Notes under the pieces: generated by a model | Told to the model about the DNA's origin: nothing | The model's database searches: none | The model's input: only the letters and a program-made list of their open reading frames with translations | Assembly (NCBI RefSeq): GCF_003149145.1 | Contig: NZ_QGDQ01000033.1 | Coordinates: 1 to 52,892, forward strand | DNA length: 52,892 bases | Source of the DNA: Quadrisphaera granulorum | GTDB taxonomy: Bacteria > Actinomycetota > Actinomycetes > Actinomycetales > Quadrisphaeraceae | Direction of reading: 5' to 3' | Shown here: piece after piece, positions 26,344-37,520 of the stretch | Numbering within the stretch: position 1 is the first letter of the stretch | Layout of the letters: every line of letters starts with the position of its first letter | Made by a program: the position numbers and the translations under genes

Positions 26344-27062
26344 CCGCCCCCACCGAGGTGCTGCCCCTGGCCGACGACACCGTCGAGCTCCCCGAGCAGG
26401 GCTTCACCGGCCCGGGTATGCGCCCGGCGCGGGTCAACCTGCTGCCGCAGGAGGTCCTGGCGGCGCGGAGCCTGCTGCGCACGCAGCGCGCTCTCGGGGG
26501 CGGACTCGCCGCCGTCTTCGTCGTCCTCGGGTGCGTCTACGCCGGTGCCCTTCTCGACGGACGGGACGCCGCCGACCGCCTGGCGGCCGAGCAGGCACGC
26601 ACCACCAGCCTGCAGCAGCAGCAGGCGCAGTTCGCTGACGTCACGGCCACCCAGAACGAGACCAAGCGCCTGCAGGGCGTGCAGTCGCAGGTCATGGCCG
26701 GCGACGTGAGGTGGAGCAACCTGCTCACCGCGGTCAACGGCTCTGCTCCCGCGGGTGTGTGGCTGACCGACATCTCGCTGACCCTCGCCGACACCGCCAC
26801 CGCTGACGGCAGCGCCGCAGCCGGTGCGGATCCCCTCGCGGAACCGGCCATCGCCACCATCAGCGTCAACGGCTACGCCACCTCCCAGGACGGCGTCGCG
26901 GCGTGGCTGGACGGCCTGACGGCCCTGCCGGGCCTCGCCGACGCCCGCTACAGCACGGCGCAGCAGACAACCCTCGGCAGCACCCCCGTCGTCTCGTTCT
27001 CCTCGACGGTCGGCGTGACGCCGGACGCGCTGTCCCACCGCTTCGAGAAGGAGGCTGGCTGA
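26340..27062 (+). CDS. pilN: Type IV pilus assembly protein PilN
   Basis: 240 residues from the GTG overlapping the pilM stop. The cytoplasmic N-terminus contains ARVNLLPQEV, the PilM-docking motif (I/VNLLP). A single membrane segment follows (GGGLAAVFVVLGCVYAGALL), then a coiled-coil (RDAADRLAAEQARTTSLQQQ) and a ferredoxin-like outer domain. PilN pairs with PilO in an inner-membrane alignment complex. It is one base from pilO. The N-terminal extension before the motif is about 30 residues, longer than in proteobacteria. Confidence 0.92.
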   Translation: MTAPTEVLPLADDTVELPEQGFTGPGMRPARVNLLPQEVLAARSLLRTQRALGGGLAAVFVVLGCVYAGALLDGRDAADRLAAEQARTTSLQQQQAQFADVTATQNETKRLQGVQSQVMAGDVRWSNLLTAVNGSAPAGVWLTDISLTLADTATADGSAAAGADPLAEPAIATISVNGYATSQDGVAAWLDGLTALPGLADARYSTAQQTTLGSTPVVSFSSTVGVTPDALSHRFEKEAG

Positions 27063-27063
27063 C

Positions 27064-27804
27064 GTGCTGGCCAACACCCCCCGCACCTGGGTCGCCGGCA
27101 CCTCGCTGCTGGCCGTCCTGCTCGTGGCCGCCGCGTGGTTGCTGCTCATCAGCCCCCAGCGGGACCAGGTCGCTGACCTGAACGCCCAGCAGCAGTCGGT
27201 GGTGAACACCAACGTCCTGGAGGCGCAGAAGCTCAAGGTCCTCGTCGAGCAGAGCGCGCAGCTCCCGGCGAGCAAGGCGGAGCTCGCATCGCTGCGCCAG
27301 GCCCTGCCCGCAACGCTGGACCTCTCGCCCTTCAGCCGCCAGATCGACGCTGCCGCTACCGCGGCCGGCGTCGCCCTGGTGTCCGTGACGCCGGCTGCCC
27401 CGGCGCAGCGCCCTGCCGCGGCCGCCGTCCCCGCCACGGCCGCATCCACCGCGACCGAGCCCACGGCGGGTGCGTCAGAGCAGACCGCACCGACCACGTC
27501 GAGCGCCGCCGTGGCAGGTCTCGCCGACGTGGTGCAGATGCCCGTCACAGTGCAGGTGGTCGGATCCTTCGCCGAGGTCCAGGCCTTCCTCGACCAGGTG
27601 CAGGACCTGTCTCGCTCGGTGCTCGTGACCACCATCTCCGCCACCGTCGAGCAGGCAGCGCCGGCCTCACCCGGTAAGCCCGCCACCCAGGCCGGTGACC
27701 TCTCGACGACCATCGGGATGACGGCGTTCGTGCTGCCGTCGTCCCAGGCCCCCACCGCCTCGGCGATCCCCTCGCCGTCGCCCGCCCCCGCTACGACGGC
27801 CTGA
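27064..27804 (+). CDS. pilO: PilO-like pilus assembly protein
   Basis: 246 residues, GTG start one base after pilN. One N-terminal membrane segment (WVAGTSLLAVLLVAAAWLLLI), a helical coiled-coil region (DLNAQQQSVVNTNVLEAQKL), the PilO-type LPASKAELASLRQALP motif, then a domain interrupted by an Ala/Thr/Pro-rich linker (about 115-155). Length and layout fit PilO, the PilN partner. Sequence conservation in this family is low, so the assignment rests on order and architecture. Confidence 0.85.
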   Translation: MLANTPRTWVAGTSLLAVLLVAAAWLLLISPQRDQVADLNAQQQSVVNTNVLEAQKLKVLVEQSAQLPASKAELASLRQALPATLDLSPFSRQIDAAATAAGVALVSVTPAAPAQRPAAAAVPATAASTATEPTAGASEQTAPTTSSAAVAGLADVVQMPVTVQVVGSFAEVQAFLDQVQDLSRSVLVTTISATVEQAAPASPGKPATQAGDLSTTIGMTAFVLPSSQAPTASAIPSPSPAPATTA

Positions 27805-27814
27805 GGAGGGCCCC

Positions 27815-28834
27815 ATGTCTGAATCCCCCTTCGGCTCGCCGTTCGGATCGCCCTTCGGCGGTGGGACCGGCGGAGATTCCGCGCAGTCCCAGCCGGCGTC
27901 GCCGTTCGCGGTGCCGCCCGCGCAGAGCAGTGGCGCACGCGTTCCGGCGCCCGCCGCGCCCGCAGCCGCTCCTGCGGCGACGGAGGCCCCGCTGATCGGA
28001 CGCGTCCGCACCTGGGCCACCCAGAAGCGCACCCCACTGCTCGTCGGAGGCCTGGCCACCGTCGCCGGGGCCGTCGCCGGAGCGGTGCTCCTCGGGAGCA
28101 CCCCCGGTACCGAGCTCGTCGCCCCCGCCTCGCAGGCTGTGGCCGGTTCGGCTCCCGGAGCCACCAGCACGCCGAGCTCCGGGGCCACCTCGGCACCCGG
28201 CGCGGGGATCAGCGTGGCCGCGCGCAATGCGTTCGTCCCGCTTGTCGACGGCGGCGCACTGACGTCGGCCGCCACCTCGACGATGTCTCCGTCGACCAGC
28301 GCCACCTCCGGCTCTTCCGGCTCCTGGGAGTTCGGCAGCACCAACCCTGGCAGCGGCTCGGGGTCGGTTTCCGGATGGCCCTCCACTGACCAGTCGGCGG
28401 GATACGCCCCGACGTTCACGCCGGCGCCGTCGTCGTCCAGCTCGACCCCCACGGCAACGTCCACGCCGACCCAGACGCCGACCCAGACCCCCACGGCAAC
28501 AGCAACCCCGACGCCCACGGCGACGTCCACCCCCACCTCCACGGCGACGGACACCCCGACGTCGACTCCCACCTCGACGTCGACGGCGACCTCCTCGTCT
28601 CCGACGACGGTCCAGTGGACCGGCACCGACACCACGACCCGCGTCCACACCTTCGACGTGGTCCAGGGCGGCGCCCGTTCGACCACCAACGCCTCGGCCG
28701 GTCAGACGCTCGGGTCCACCCCGCCGCTGTCGTGGCTCGTCGTGGTCGACAGTCAGGACGGGCAGACCGTCGACCTGCTCGGCGGGGCCACCACCTACAC
28801 GCTGCGGATGGGAACCCCCGTCACGCTCTCCTGA
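27815..28834 (+). CDS. Thr/Pro-rich membrane protein ending the pilMNO operon
   Basis: 339 residues. The N-terminus repeats SPFG three times ([13 protein letters not shown]), followed by a Pro/Ala-rich cytoplasmic stretch, one membrane segment near residues 85-100 ([17 protein letters not shown]), then ARNAFVPLV, which recalls the start of periplasmic PilP/GspC domains. A long Ser/Thr/Gly-rich linker with TPTxT units (about 205-265) leads to a small folded C-terminal domain ([20 protein letters not shown]). Position after pilO suggests a PilP-like role across the thick Gram-positive wall; this is inference. No lipobox is seen. It may be a clade-specific pilus part. Confidence 0.7.
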   Translation: MSESPFGSPFGSPFGGGTGGDSAQSQPASPFAVPPAQSSGARVPAPAAPAAAPAATEAPLIGRVRTWATQKRTPLLVGGLATVAGAVAGAVLLGSTPGTELVAPASQAVAGSAPGATSTPSSGATSAPGAGISVAARNAFVPLVDGGALTSAATSTMSPSTSATSGSSGSWEFGSTNPGSGSGSVSGWPSTDQSAGYAPTFTPAPSSSSSTPTATSTPTQTPTQTPTATATPTPTATSTPTSTATDTPTSTPTSTSTATSSSPTTVQWTGTDTTTRVHTFDVVQGGARSTTNASAGQTLGSTPPLSWLVVVDSQDGQTVDLLGGATTYTLRMGTPVTLS

Positions 28835-28901
28835 ACTGCCCACACCTGAGCCGCTCCGAGCTGGACGGGGCCACTTTGAGCTACGTGGGAGGATCGGCCG
28901 C

Positions 28902-30146
28902 GTGCTGCGCTGGCTGACTGCGGGGGAGTCTCACGGCCCCGCCCTCGTCGGAGTGCTCGAGGGCTTGCCCTCGGGGGTCTCCGTCACCACCGACGTCCTC
29001 GTCGCCGCTCTCGCTCGGCGACGCCTCGGCTACGGCCGAGGCGCGCGCATGGCGTTCGAGCAAGACGAGGTCACCGTGCTCGGTGGCCTGCGCCACGGCG
29101 TGACGCAGGGCGGTCCGTTCGCGCTGACCATCGGCAACACCGAGTGGCCCAAGTGGTCCACGGTGATGTCTGCCGACCCGGTGGACCCGTCCCTGCTCAA
29201 GTCCACGGGCCGCAACGCGGCGCTGACGCGTCCGCGCCCGGGCCACGCCGACCTCGTCGGCATGCAGAAGCACGGCTTCGACGAGGCGCGCCCCGTGCTG
29301 GAGCGCGCCAGCGCCCGGGAGACCGCCACCCGGGTGGCGCTCGGCGCCGTCGCCGCGGCCTTCCTCGAGCAGGCCGCGGGCATCCGGCTGGTCTCGCACA
29401 CGGTCTCCCTCGGGCCGGTGGCGGTGCCGGAGGGATCCCCGTTGCCGCACCCCGACGACGTCGCCGCCCTCGACGCCGACCCGCTGCGCTGCCACCACCC
29501 GGCCACGAGCGTGCGCATGGTCGAGGAGGTCGACGCCTGCCACAAGGAGGGCGACACCCTCGGCGGCGTCGTCGAGGTGCTGGCCTACGGCGTGCCGCCG
29601 GGCCTGGGCAGCCACACCCACTGGGACCGCCGCATCGACGGTCGCCTCGCGCAGGCGCTCATGGGCATCCAGGCCATCAAGGGCGTCGAGGTCGGTGACG
29701 GCTTCGAGACCGCCCGCCGTCGCGGCTCGGCCGCCCATGACGAGATCGAGCCCGGCCCCGACGGCGTGCTGCGCCGCCGCACCGCCCGCGCGGGCGGTAC
29801 TGAGGGCGGCATGACCACCGGCGAGGTGCTGCGCGTACGCGCCGCGATGAAGCCCATCGCCACCGTGCCGCGGGCGCTGGCCACCGTCGACGTCGCCACC
29901 GGTGAGGTCACCCAGGCCCACCACCAGCGGTCCGACGTGTGCGCGGTGCCCGCCGCGGGCGTCGTCGCCGAGGCGATGGTCGCGCTGGTCCTGGCGGATG
30001 CGCTGCTGGAGAAGTTCGGCGGTGACTCGGTGCCGGAGACGGCCCGCAACGTGCGCGCCTACCTGGAGTCGATCCCGGAGCTCATGCGCACCCACATCGA
30101 CAGCGCTGACAACCCTGACAGCCCTGCCAGCGCTAACGGCGCGTGA
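28902..30146 (+). CDS. aroC: Chorismate synthase
   Basis: 414 residues. It converts EPSP to chorismate with reduced FMN. The three family signatures are recognisable: [18 protein letters not shown] at the N-terminus, [17 protein letters not shown], and the C-terminal [20 protein letters not shown]. The MTTGE and RAAMKPI blocks are also intact. GTG 28902 is preceded by GGGAGG. It restarts the aro gene order after the pilus locus and overlaps aroK by four bases (GTGA). A gap of 67 bases separates it from the last pilus gene, without a clear terminator. Confidence 0.97.
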   Translation: MLRWLTAGESHGPALVGVLEGLPSGVSVTTDVLVAALARRRLGYGRGARMAFEQDEVTVLGGLRHGVTQGGPFALTIGNTEWPKWSTVMSADPVDPSLLKSTGRNAALTRPRPGHADLVGMQKHGFDEARPVLERASARETATRVALGAVAAAFLEQAAGIRLVSHTVSLGPVAVPEGSPLPHPDDVAALDADPLRCHHPATSVRMVEEVDACHKEGDTLGGVVEVLAYGVPPGLGSHTHWDRRIDGRLAQALMGIQAIKGVEVGDGFETARRRGSAAHDEIEPGPDGVLRRRTARAGGTEGGMTTGEVLRVRAAMKPIATVPRALATVDVATGEVTQAHHQRSDVCAVPAAGVVAEAMVALVLADALLEKFGGDSVPETARNVRAYLESIPELMRTHIDSADNPDSPASANGA

Positions 30147-30661
30147 CCGTGGCCCCTCGGGTCGTGCTCGTCGGCCCGATGGGGGCCGGCAAGTCGGCGG
30201 TCGGAGCGTTGCTCGCGCGTGATCTCGGCGTCGTCCTGCGCGACACCGACGCCGACGTCGAGGCCGTGGCCGGTCGTCCCGTCGCCACGGTGTTCGCCGA
30301 GGACGGCGAAGCCGCGTTCCGTGCGCTGGAGCGCGCCGCCGTCGTCGATGCCCTCGACGGCCACTCCGGTGTGCTGTCCCTGGGCGGCGGGTCCGTGCTC
30401 GACGCCGACACGCGCGCCGACCTCGTCGCGCTGCGCTCACCCGTGGTGCTGCTGACGACCACGTGGGAGCACGTGCGCTCGCGGCTGGGTGACACCAGCA
30501 CCCGTCCGATGCTCGCCGGTGGTGCTGAGGAGCGTTGGCGCCAGGTGATGTCGTCGCGTGAGAAGCACTACGCCGAGGTCGCCGATCACGTGGTTCCTAC
30601 GGACGGCCGGTCTGCGCGCCAGGTCGCCGACGTCGTCCTGCGTCTCCTTGCGCTCCACTAA
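30143..30661 (+). CDS. aroK: Shikimate kinase
   Basis: 172 residues. It phosphorylates shikimate at the 3-position with ATP. Walker A is [11 protein letters not shown] (about 11-21), the substrate-binding DTDADVE follows, FRALE is the family motif, and LGGGSVLD binds shikimate. RPMLAG in the lid carries the conserved Arg. Translationally coupled to aroC. Immediately after the stop a 669-base non-coding, repeat-rich region starts, so the aro unit is split from aroB. Confidence 0.96.
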   Translation: MTVAPRVVLVGPMGAGKSAVGALLARDLGVVLRDTDADVEAVAGRPVATVFAEDGEAAFRALERAAVVDALDGHSGVLSLGGGSVLDADTRADLVALRSPVVLLTTTWEHVRSRLGDTSTRPMLAGGAEERWRQVMSSREKHYAEVADHVVPTDGRSARQVADVVLRLLALH

Positions 30662-30668
30662 CCCCCGT

Positions 30669-30761
30669 CCGTGATCATGGACGTTGTGCACACTCTTGGC
30701 CGTGATCATGGACTCTGTGCACGCATCGCAGCGTGATCATGGACGGTTGGACACCTCGCTG
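30669..30761. repeat. Three 31-bp tandem units with CGTGATCATGGAC
   Basis: CGTGATCATGGAC starts at 30670, 30701 and 30732, exactly 31 bases apart. The remainder of each unit is less conserved, with GTGCAC present in the first two. The motif is the reverse orientation of the one at 151-210. The repeated part is short and the rest differs between units, which fits neither a perfect satellite nor a CRISPR. Confidence 0.85.
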
Positions 30762-30818
30762 ACGAGCACGCGTGAATGTGCCGGTCCGGCCGCAGAGCTC
30801 GTGGCCTCAACCGGCGGC

Positions 30819-30997
30819 GATCAAGGAAGTGCGCGCCACAACGCGGCGTGATCTGGGCACATGTCACCGCATCAAGGTGCTGATCTTGGCGATCGATCGG
30901 CCTCACGTGCGGGCGCTGTCGATCGATCGCCAAGATCTGCGTGATCGGTCATGGTCAGATCGCAGCCCACGGCGTTGTGGCGCTGACGTCCTTGATC
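30819..30997. repeat. Large imperfect palindrome (about 180 bp)
   Basis: The inner arms 30882-30899 and 30920-30937 are a perfect 18-bp inverted repeat (GATCTTGGCGATCGATCG) with a 20-base loop. Further out CGCCACAACGC (30834-30844) pairs with GCGTTGTGGCG (30972-30982), and GATCAAGGA (30819-30827) with TCCTTGATC (30989-30997). The intervening parts are related but mismatched. The whole could fold into one long hairpin. Confidence 0.85.
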
Positions 30998-31116
30998 GAC
31001 GAGATGCGTCGCGGTGGCCCACTCGGAGTCTCCTGCTCCGAGACGGCCCCCCGGCCAGAGCCGTTCACGCGAGTTCGCGCCATCTCCCTCTGGATCGACG
31101 AGGTGATCGCCGCCAC

Positions 31117-32455
<1,339 letters not shown>

Positions 32456-32499
32456 CCCGGACGAGGTCGCCGCCGTCCGGGGCACCGTGCCTGCCCCGG

Positions 32500-32505
32500 T
32501 AACAT
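32500..32505 (+). promoter_or_regulatory. Leaderless-type -10 element of efp
   Basis: TAACAT fits the TANNNT actinobacterial -10 and ends eight bases before the GTG at 32514. The sequence between (CTCCCCAC) has no ribosome site. No clear -35 is visible. Confidence 0.55.
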
Positions 32506-32513
32506 CTCCCCAC

Positions 32514-33074
32514 GTGGCATCGACGAACGACCTGAAGAACGGCCTCGTGCTCAACCTCGACGGACAGCTGTGGTCCGTCATTGAGTTCCAGCACGTCAAG
32601 CCCGGCAAGGGCGGCGCGTTCGTCCGGAGCAAGCTCAAGAACGTGCTCTCGGGCAAGGTTGTCGACCGCACGTTCAACGCTGGCACCAAGGTCGACACCG
32701 CCACCGTCGACAAGCGCGACATGCAGTACCTCTACCGCGACGGCGTCGACTTCGTCTTCATGGACTCCGACACGTACGACCAGATCACCGTGCCCGAGGC
32801 TACCGTCGGTGACGCCGCGAACTTCCTCCTGGAGAGCGCCGAGGTCATCGTCGCGATGCACGAGGGCACGCCGCTCTACGTCGAGCTGCCCACCTCCGTC
32901 GTCCTCGAGGTGACGTACACCGAGCCGGGTCTGCAGGGTGACCGCTCCACCGGTGGCACCAAGCCCGCCACGGTGGAGACCGGCTACCAGATCCAGGTGC
33001 CGCTGTTCCTGGAGACCGGTGTCAAGGTCAAGGTCGACACCCGCACCGGTGACTACCTCGGCCGCGTCAACTGA
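32514..33074 (+). CDS. efp: Translation elongation factor P
   Basis: 186 residues. EF-P enters stalled ribosomes between the P and E sites and restores peptide bond formation at polyproline. Three beta-barrel domains are expected; the tip loop reads [12 protein letters not shown] with Lys32 at the usual position. No epmA/epmB-type modification genes are nearby, as in other actinobacteria with unmodified EF-P. The C-terminal signature [20 protein letters not shown] is intact. Several proteins of this window are proline-rich (pilT N-terminus, the 27815-28834 protein). GTG 32514 is supported by the leaderless -10. Confidence 0.97.
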   Translation: MASTNDLKNGLVLNLDGQLWSVIEFQHVKPGKGGAFVRSKLKNVLSGKVVDRTFNAGTKVDTATVDKRDMQYLYRDGVDFVFMDSDTYDQITVPEATVGDAANFLLESAEVIVAMHEGTPLYVELPTSVVLEVTYTEPGLQGDRSTGGTKPATVETGYQIQVPLFLETGVKVKVDTRTGDYLGRVN

Positions 33075-33089
33075 CGCCCCGCGCGACTC

Positions 33090-33104
33090 CTCACCCAGGG
33101 TGAT
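33090..33104. promoter_or_regulatory. BldD-box match between efp and nusB
   Basis: CTCACCCAGGGTGAT matches every fixed position of the published BldD consensus (nTnACnCWGnGTnAn). It lies 15 bases after the efp stop and 23 bases before the nusB GTG. A GAC trinucleotide run follows directly. Confidence 0.5.
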
Positions 33105-33127
33105 GACGACGACGACGGCCCGCTGAC

Positions 33128-33541
33128 GTGGCTGCCCGGACCAAGGCCCGCAAGCGGGCCCTCGACCTGCTCTTCGAAGCTGAGCAGCGAGGGCTCGACC
33201 CGGTGACCCTGGCCGCTGACCGGCTGGCCAGCGGCCTCGTGCCGGTGCCCCAGTACAGCCTCGACCTCGTCGAGGGTGTGCAGGCTCACCGTGAGCGCAT
33301 CGACGAGCTGCTCGAGACGTACTCGCACGGGTGGCCGCTCGACCGGATGCCCGCTGTCGACAGGAACCTCCTGCGGATCGGGGTGTTCGAGCTGCTCTGG
33401 GCCGACGACGTGCCCGACGAGGTGGTGCTGTCCGAGGCGGTCGGTCTGGTGTCGGAGCTGTCCACCGACGAGTCGCCGTCGTTCGTCAACGGTCTGCTCG
33501 GTCGGCTGCTGCAGCTCAAGCCGGGGCTCGTCGAGAGCTGA
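33128..33541 (+). CDS. nusB: Transcription antitermination factor NusB
   Basis: 137 residues, GTG start. NusB with S10 binds boxA RNA and supports rRNA antitermination. The all-helical family pattern is evident: ARTKARKRALDLLFEAEQRG at the start, LLETYSHGWPLDRMPAVDRNLLRIGVFELLW in the middle (shown here in overlapping blocks of the family signature), and SPSFVNGLLGRLL at the end. It lies 53 bases after efp with a BldD-box match in the gap, and ends before a long hairpin shared with the convergent bldD gene. Confidence 0.95.
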   Translation: MAARTKARKRALDLLFEAEQRGLDPVTLAADRLASGLVPVPQYSLDLVEGVQAHRERIDELLETYSHGWPLDRMPAVDRNLLRIGVFELLWADDVPDEVVLSEAVGLVSELSTDESPSFVNGLLGRLLQLKPGLVES

Positions 33542-33568
33542 GTCGCTCCGTCACGCAGCGCTGATCCT

Positions 33569-33611
33569 GCAGAAGACCCGCACCCCGGAGGCCGGAGTGC
33601 GGGTCTTCTGC
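33569..33611. terminator. Bidirectional terminator between nusB and bldD
   Basis: Arms 33569-33588 and 33592-33611 form a 20-bp stem with one mismatch and a three-base loop (AGG). It lies 27 bases after the nusB stop and 38 bases beyond the convergent bldD stop. TTGATCATG follows, a partial match to the interspersed TGATCA motif. Confidence 0.85.
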
Positions 33612-33649
33612 TTGATCATGTCTTGATGACGCGCTGTGGTCGGTGAGGG

Positions 33650-34156
33650 TCAGCCGTTCTGGCTCACGGCGCGGCGGGCGTCGGGGTCGAGCACGCCCCA
33701 GCCGATGAGCTCCTCCGCGAGCTGGTGCGGGGGGAGGTCGTAGATGACGGCGAGGGCGCGCAGGTCGTCCGAGCGGATCGAGAGCACCTTGCCGTTGTAG
33801 TCGCCGCGCTGGCTCTGGATGGTGGCGGCGTAGCGCGCGAGCGGGCCGGCCTTCTCCGAGGGCACCGACTGGAGGCGCTCCAGGTCGAGCACGAGCTTCG
33901 GCGGGGGCTCGCTGTGACCGGCGTTGCCGCCGTCGGGCAGGAGCGCTGAGACGGGCACGCCGTAGAAGTCCGCCAGTTCGGCGAGGCGCTGGACGGTGAC
34001 GGCGCGGTCGCCGCGCTCGTAGGAGCCGACCACGACGGCCTTCCACTGTCCGTTGGACCGCTGCTCCACGCCCTGCAGGGACAGGCCCTGCTGGGTGCGG
34101 ATGGCTCGCAGCCGGCCGCCGAGCGCCTTGGCGTAGCCCGATCCTTCCTCAGACAT
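33650..34156 (-). CDS. bldD: Developmental regulator BldD
   Basis: 168 residues, very close to Streptomyces BldD. The N-terminal helix-turn-helix domain (RLRAIRTQQGLSLQGVE, then VGSYERGDRAVTVQRLAELA) binds DNA. The C-terminal domain holds the c-di-GMP signature RGD-x8-RxxD intact: RGD 117-119 and R128-D131. In Streptomyces, four c-di-GMP molecules join two BldD molecules so they repress sporulation genes. ATG 34156 has AAAGGGA upstream; an in-frame start 11 codons earlier is less likely. Two BldD boxes lie upstream, suggesting autoregulation. It is divergent from pyrR and convergent with nusB. Confidence 0.97.
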   Translation of the reverse strand: MSEEGSGYAKALGGRLRAIRTQQGLSLQGVEQRSNGQWKAVVVGSYERGDRAVTVQRLAELADFYGVPVSALLPDGGNAGHSEPPPKLVLDLERLQSVPSEKAGPLARYAATIQSQRGDYNGKVLSIRSDDLRALAVIYDLPPHQLAEELIGWGVLDPDARRAVSQNG

Positions 34157-34215
34157 GACGTCCCTTTCTCTCGATCCCGTGCGCTGCATTGCGGTGCGCG
34201 CACCAACTGACTGTG

Positions 34216-34244
34216 ATCGTCACGGGGAGTGACTTCCAGGTCAA
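34216..34244 (-). promoter_or_regulatory. Candidate bldD promoter
   Basis: On the minus strand TTGACC (34244-34239) is followed after 17 bases by GACGAT (34221-34216). The -35 is close to consensus and the -10 is moderate. Transcription would start near 34209, about 53 bases before the ATG. Confidence 0.45.
34219..34233. promoter_or_regulatory. BldD-box-like site overlapping the bldD promoter
   Basis: GTCACGGGGAGTGAC matches the BldD consensus except for two of the central bases and keeps the dyad GTCAC...GTGAC. It lies over the spacer and -10 of the candidate promoter, a position suited to repression. Confidence 0.45.
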
Positions 34245-34271
34245 CTCCAGGAAGGTCACAGGCAGTAACTG

Positions 34272-34286
34272 TTCACCCAGAGTGAC
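34272..34286. promoter_or_regulatory. Perfect BldD-box match upstream of bldD
   Basis: TTCACCCAGAGTGAC matches every fixed base of the BldD consensus. It is centred 53 bases from the second site and about 70 bases upstream of the predicted bldD start of transcription. Bases 34287-34440 between this site and the pyrR leader hairpin show nothing I can name. Confidence 0.6.
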
Positions 34287-34441
34287 CAGCGGGGACCCGA
34301 TGGCGACGGTCGGCGACGATGCGTACGCCGGTGGTGCTTGTGGTGCCCCTCAGCCTCGCAGAGCGACGCCCCTATGCGTCGGCGGCCCGCCGTGAGCTGA
34401 CCGGGAGATGATCGCCACAAGATCGTTGCCAGGAGCCGCTC

Positions 34442-34532
34442 GGTGCGGCGTCTCCCGCGGGGTGCAGTACGGTCGGAGCCGCACCTGTCGAACGACGTCC
34501 TTCAACCTCCGTCCTGTGAGGCGGGGAAGGAG
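34442..34532 (+). promoter_or_regulatory. PyrR-type RNA operator in the pyrR leader
   Basis: GTCCTGTGAGGC (34511-34522) agrees with the PyrR binding-loop consensus ARUCCNGNGAGGYU at all but the first and last positions. Flanking CCTCCG (34506-34511) and CGGGG (34522-34526) can close the stem. The 3' strand runs into GGGGAAGGAG (34523-34532), the likely ribosome site, so bound PyrR could block translation, as described for Mycobacterium smegmatis. An upstream perfect 8-bp stem (34442-34449 with 34478-34485) precedes it. Confidence 0.6.
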
Positions 34533-34539
34533 TCAGTGA

Positions 34540-36100
<1,561 letters not shown>

Positions 36101-36104
<4 letters not shown>

Positions 36105-37453
36105 CGGTGGACACGACCCTGATCACGGGCGCCCGCCCGCTGGGCGGCGAGGCGGCCGACCTGCTGCTGCGCGACGGCGCCATCGCCGAGGTCGGCCCCG
36201 CCGGCTCCCTGAGCGCCCCCGAGGGAGCGCGCGTCGTCCGGGCAAGCGGGCTGATCGCCCTCCCGGGCCTGGTCGACCTGCACACCCACCTGCGCGAGCC
36301 GGGCCGGGAAGACGCCGAGACCGTCGAGACCGGCACCCGCGCCGCCGCCCTCGGTGGCTTCACTGCGGTGCACGCCATGGCCAACACCGCGCCCGTCGCC
36401 GACACCGCCGGCGTGGTCGAGCAGGTCTGGCGCCTCGGGCAGCAGGCCGGCTGGTGCGACGTCCGCCCCGTCGGCGCCGTGACGATCGGTCTGGCGGGGG
36501 AGCGGCTGGCCGAGCTCGGCGCCATGGCCGACTCCGCCGCCGGCGTGCGCGTCTTCTCCGACGACGGCAAGTGCGTCTTCGACGCCGTCCTCCTGCGTCG
36601 GGCGCTGGAGTACGTCAAGGCCTTCGACGGTGTCGTCGCGCAGCATGCCCAGGAGCCGCGCCTCACCGAGGGCGCGCAGATGAACGAGTCCGCGCTGTCC
36701 GGCGTGCTCGGGCTGCGTGGCTGGCCCGCCGTCGCCGAAGAGGCGATCATCGCCCGCGACGTGCTGCTCGCCGGGCACGTCGGCTCCCGCCTGCACGTCT
36801 GCCACGTCTCCACCGCCGGGTCTGTGGAGATCGTGCGCTGGGCCAAGGCGCGTGGCGTCGACGTCACCGCCGAGGTCACCCCCCACCACCTGCTCCTCAC
36901 CGACGAGCTGGTCCGCGGGTACGACCCGGTCTACAAGGTCAACCCGCCCCTGAGGTCCAACGACGACGTGCGCGCGCTGCGCGAGGGCGTCGCCGACGGA
37001 ACCATCGACATCGTCGCCACCGACCACGCCCCCCACCCCGTGGAGGACAAGGACTGCGAGTGGTCTGCCGCCGCGATGGGCATGACCGGGCTGGAGACCG
37101 CGCTGTCCGTGGTGCTGGCCGCGCTCGTCGAGCCAGGCCACCTCGACTGGGCCGGCGTCGCCCGGGTCATGTCGCAGACCCCCGCGCGCATCGGTCGCGT
37201 GACGGGCCAGGGCGGCGCGCTCGCGGTGGGGGAGGCGGCCCACGTCGTCCTCATCGATCCTGCTGCCCGCTGGACCGTTGACCCGGCCGCCATGGCCACC
37301 AAGGGCCGCAACAGCCCGTTCGCCGGGCGCGAGCTGCCTGGCCGCGTGGTCGCCACCTTCTACGGCGGGCACCCCACCGTGCTCGACGGTGCACTCGCCA
37401 CCCCGCGCGCGCTCCCCGCGTCCGACCGGGAGGGGGCCTCGTGGAGCAAGTGA
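36101..37453 (+). CDS. pyrC: Dihydroorotase (class I)
   Basis: 450 residues. It cyclises carbamoyl aspartate to dihydroorotate. Zinc ligands are in [11 protein letters not shown], and catalytic and ligand residues in [31 protein letters not shown] and the KVNPPLRS block are conserved. The start may be GTG 36101 (overlapping pyrB) or GTG 36107. The last six codons (GASWSK) lie in the first copy of a 26-bp direct repeat that was duplicated with the start of the next gene (37430-37520), so the original C-terminus may have been different. Confidence 0.95.
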
Positions 37454-37520
37454 TCACTCGTCTTCTGCCCGGCGACCTCGGTGGTGCCGTCAAGGAGGGG
37501 GCCTCGTGGAGCAAGTGATC
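37430..37520 (+). repeat. 26-bp direct repeat at the pyrC / next-gene junction
   Basis: Bases 37430-37455 and 37495-37520 are identical (they begin GAGGGGGCCTCGTGGAGCAA), 65 bases apart. Copy one supplies the pyrC stop, copy two the ribosome site and GTG of the next gene. Copy one also holds a GTG (37441) opening a 25-codon frame that stops at 37516-37518. This looks like a partial duplication of a former pyrC stop/start junction. Confidence 0.9.

Noticed and set aside
30669-30761. Three regularly spaced repeats resembling a short CRISPR array
   Set aside because: Only 13 bases are conserved per 31-bp unit, the repeat is shared with other intergenic loci, and no cas gene is present.
32456-32513. 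Missing aroQ between aroB and efp as a broken gene
   Set aside because: The 58-base gap contains no remnant of a dehydroquinase; the gene is simply elsewhere or of another type.
36119-37456. Further TGATCA sites in pyrC and at the pyrC end
   Set aside because: They lack the CCR...YGG extension and flanks of the intergenic family; a six-base palindrome is expected in coding DNA.
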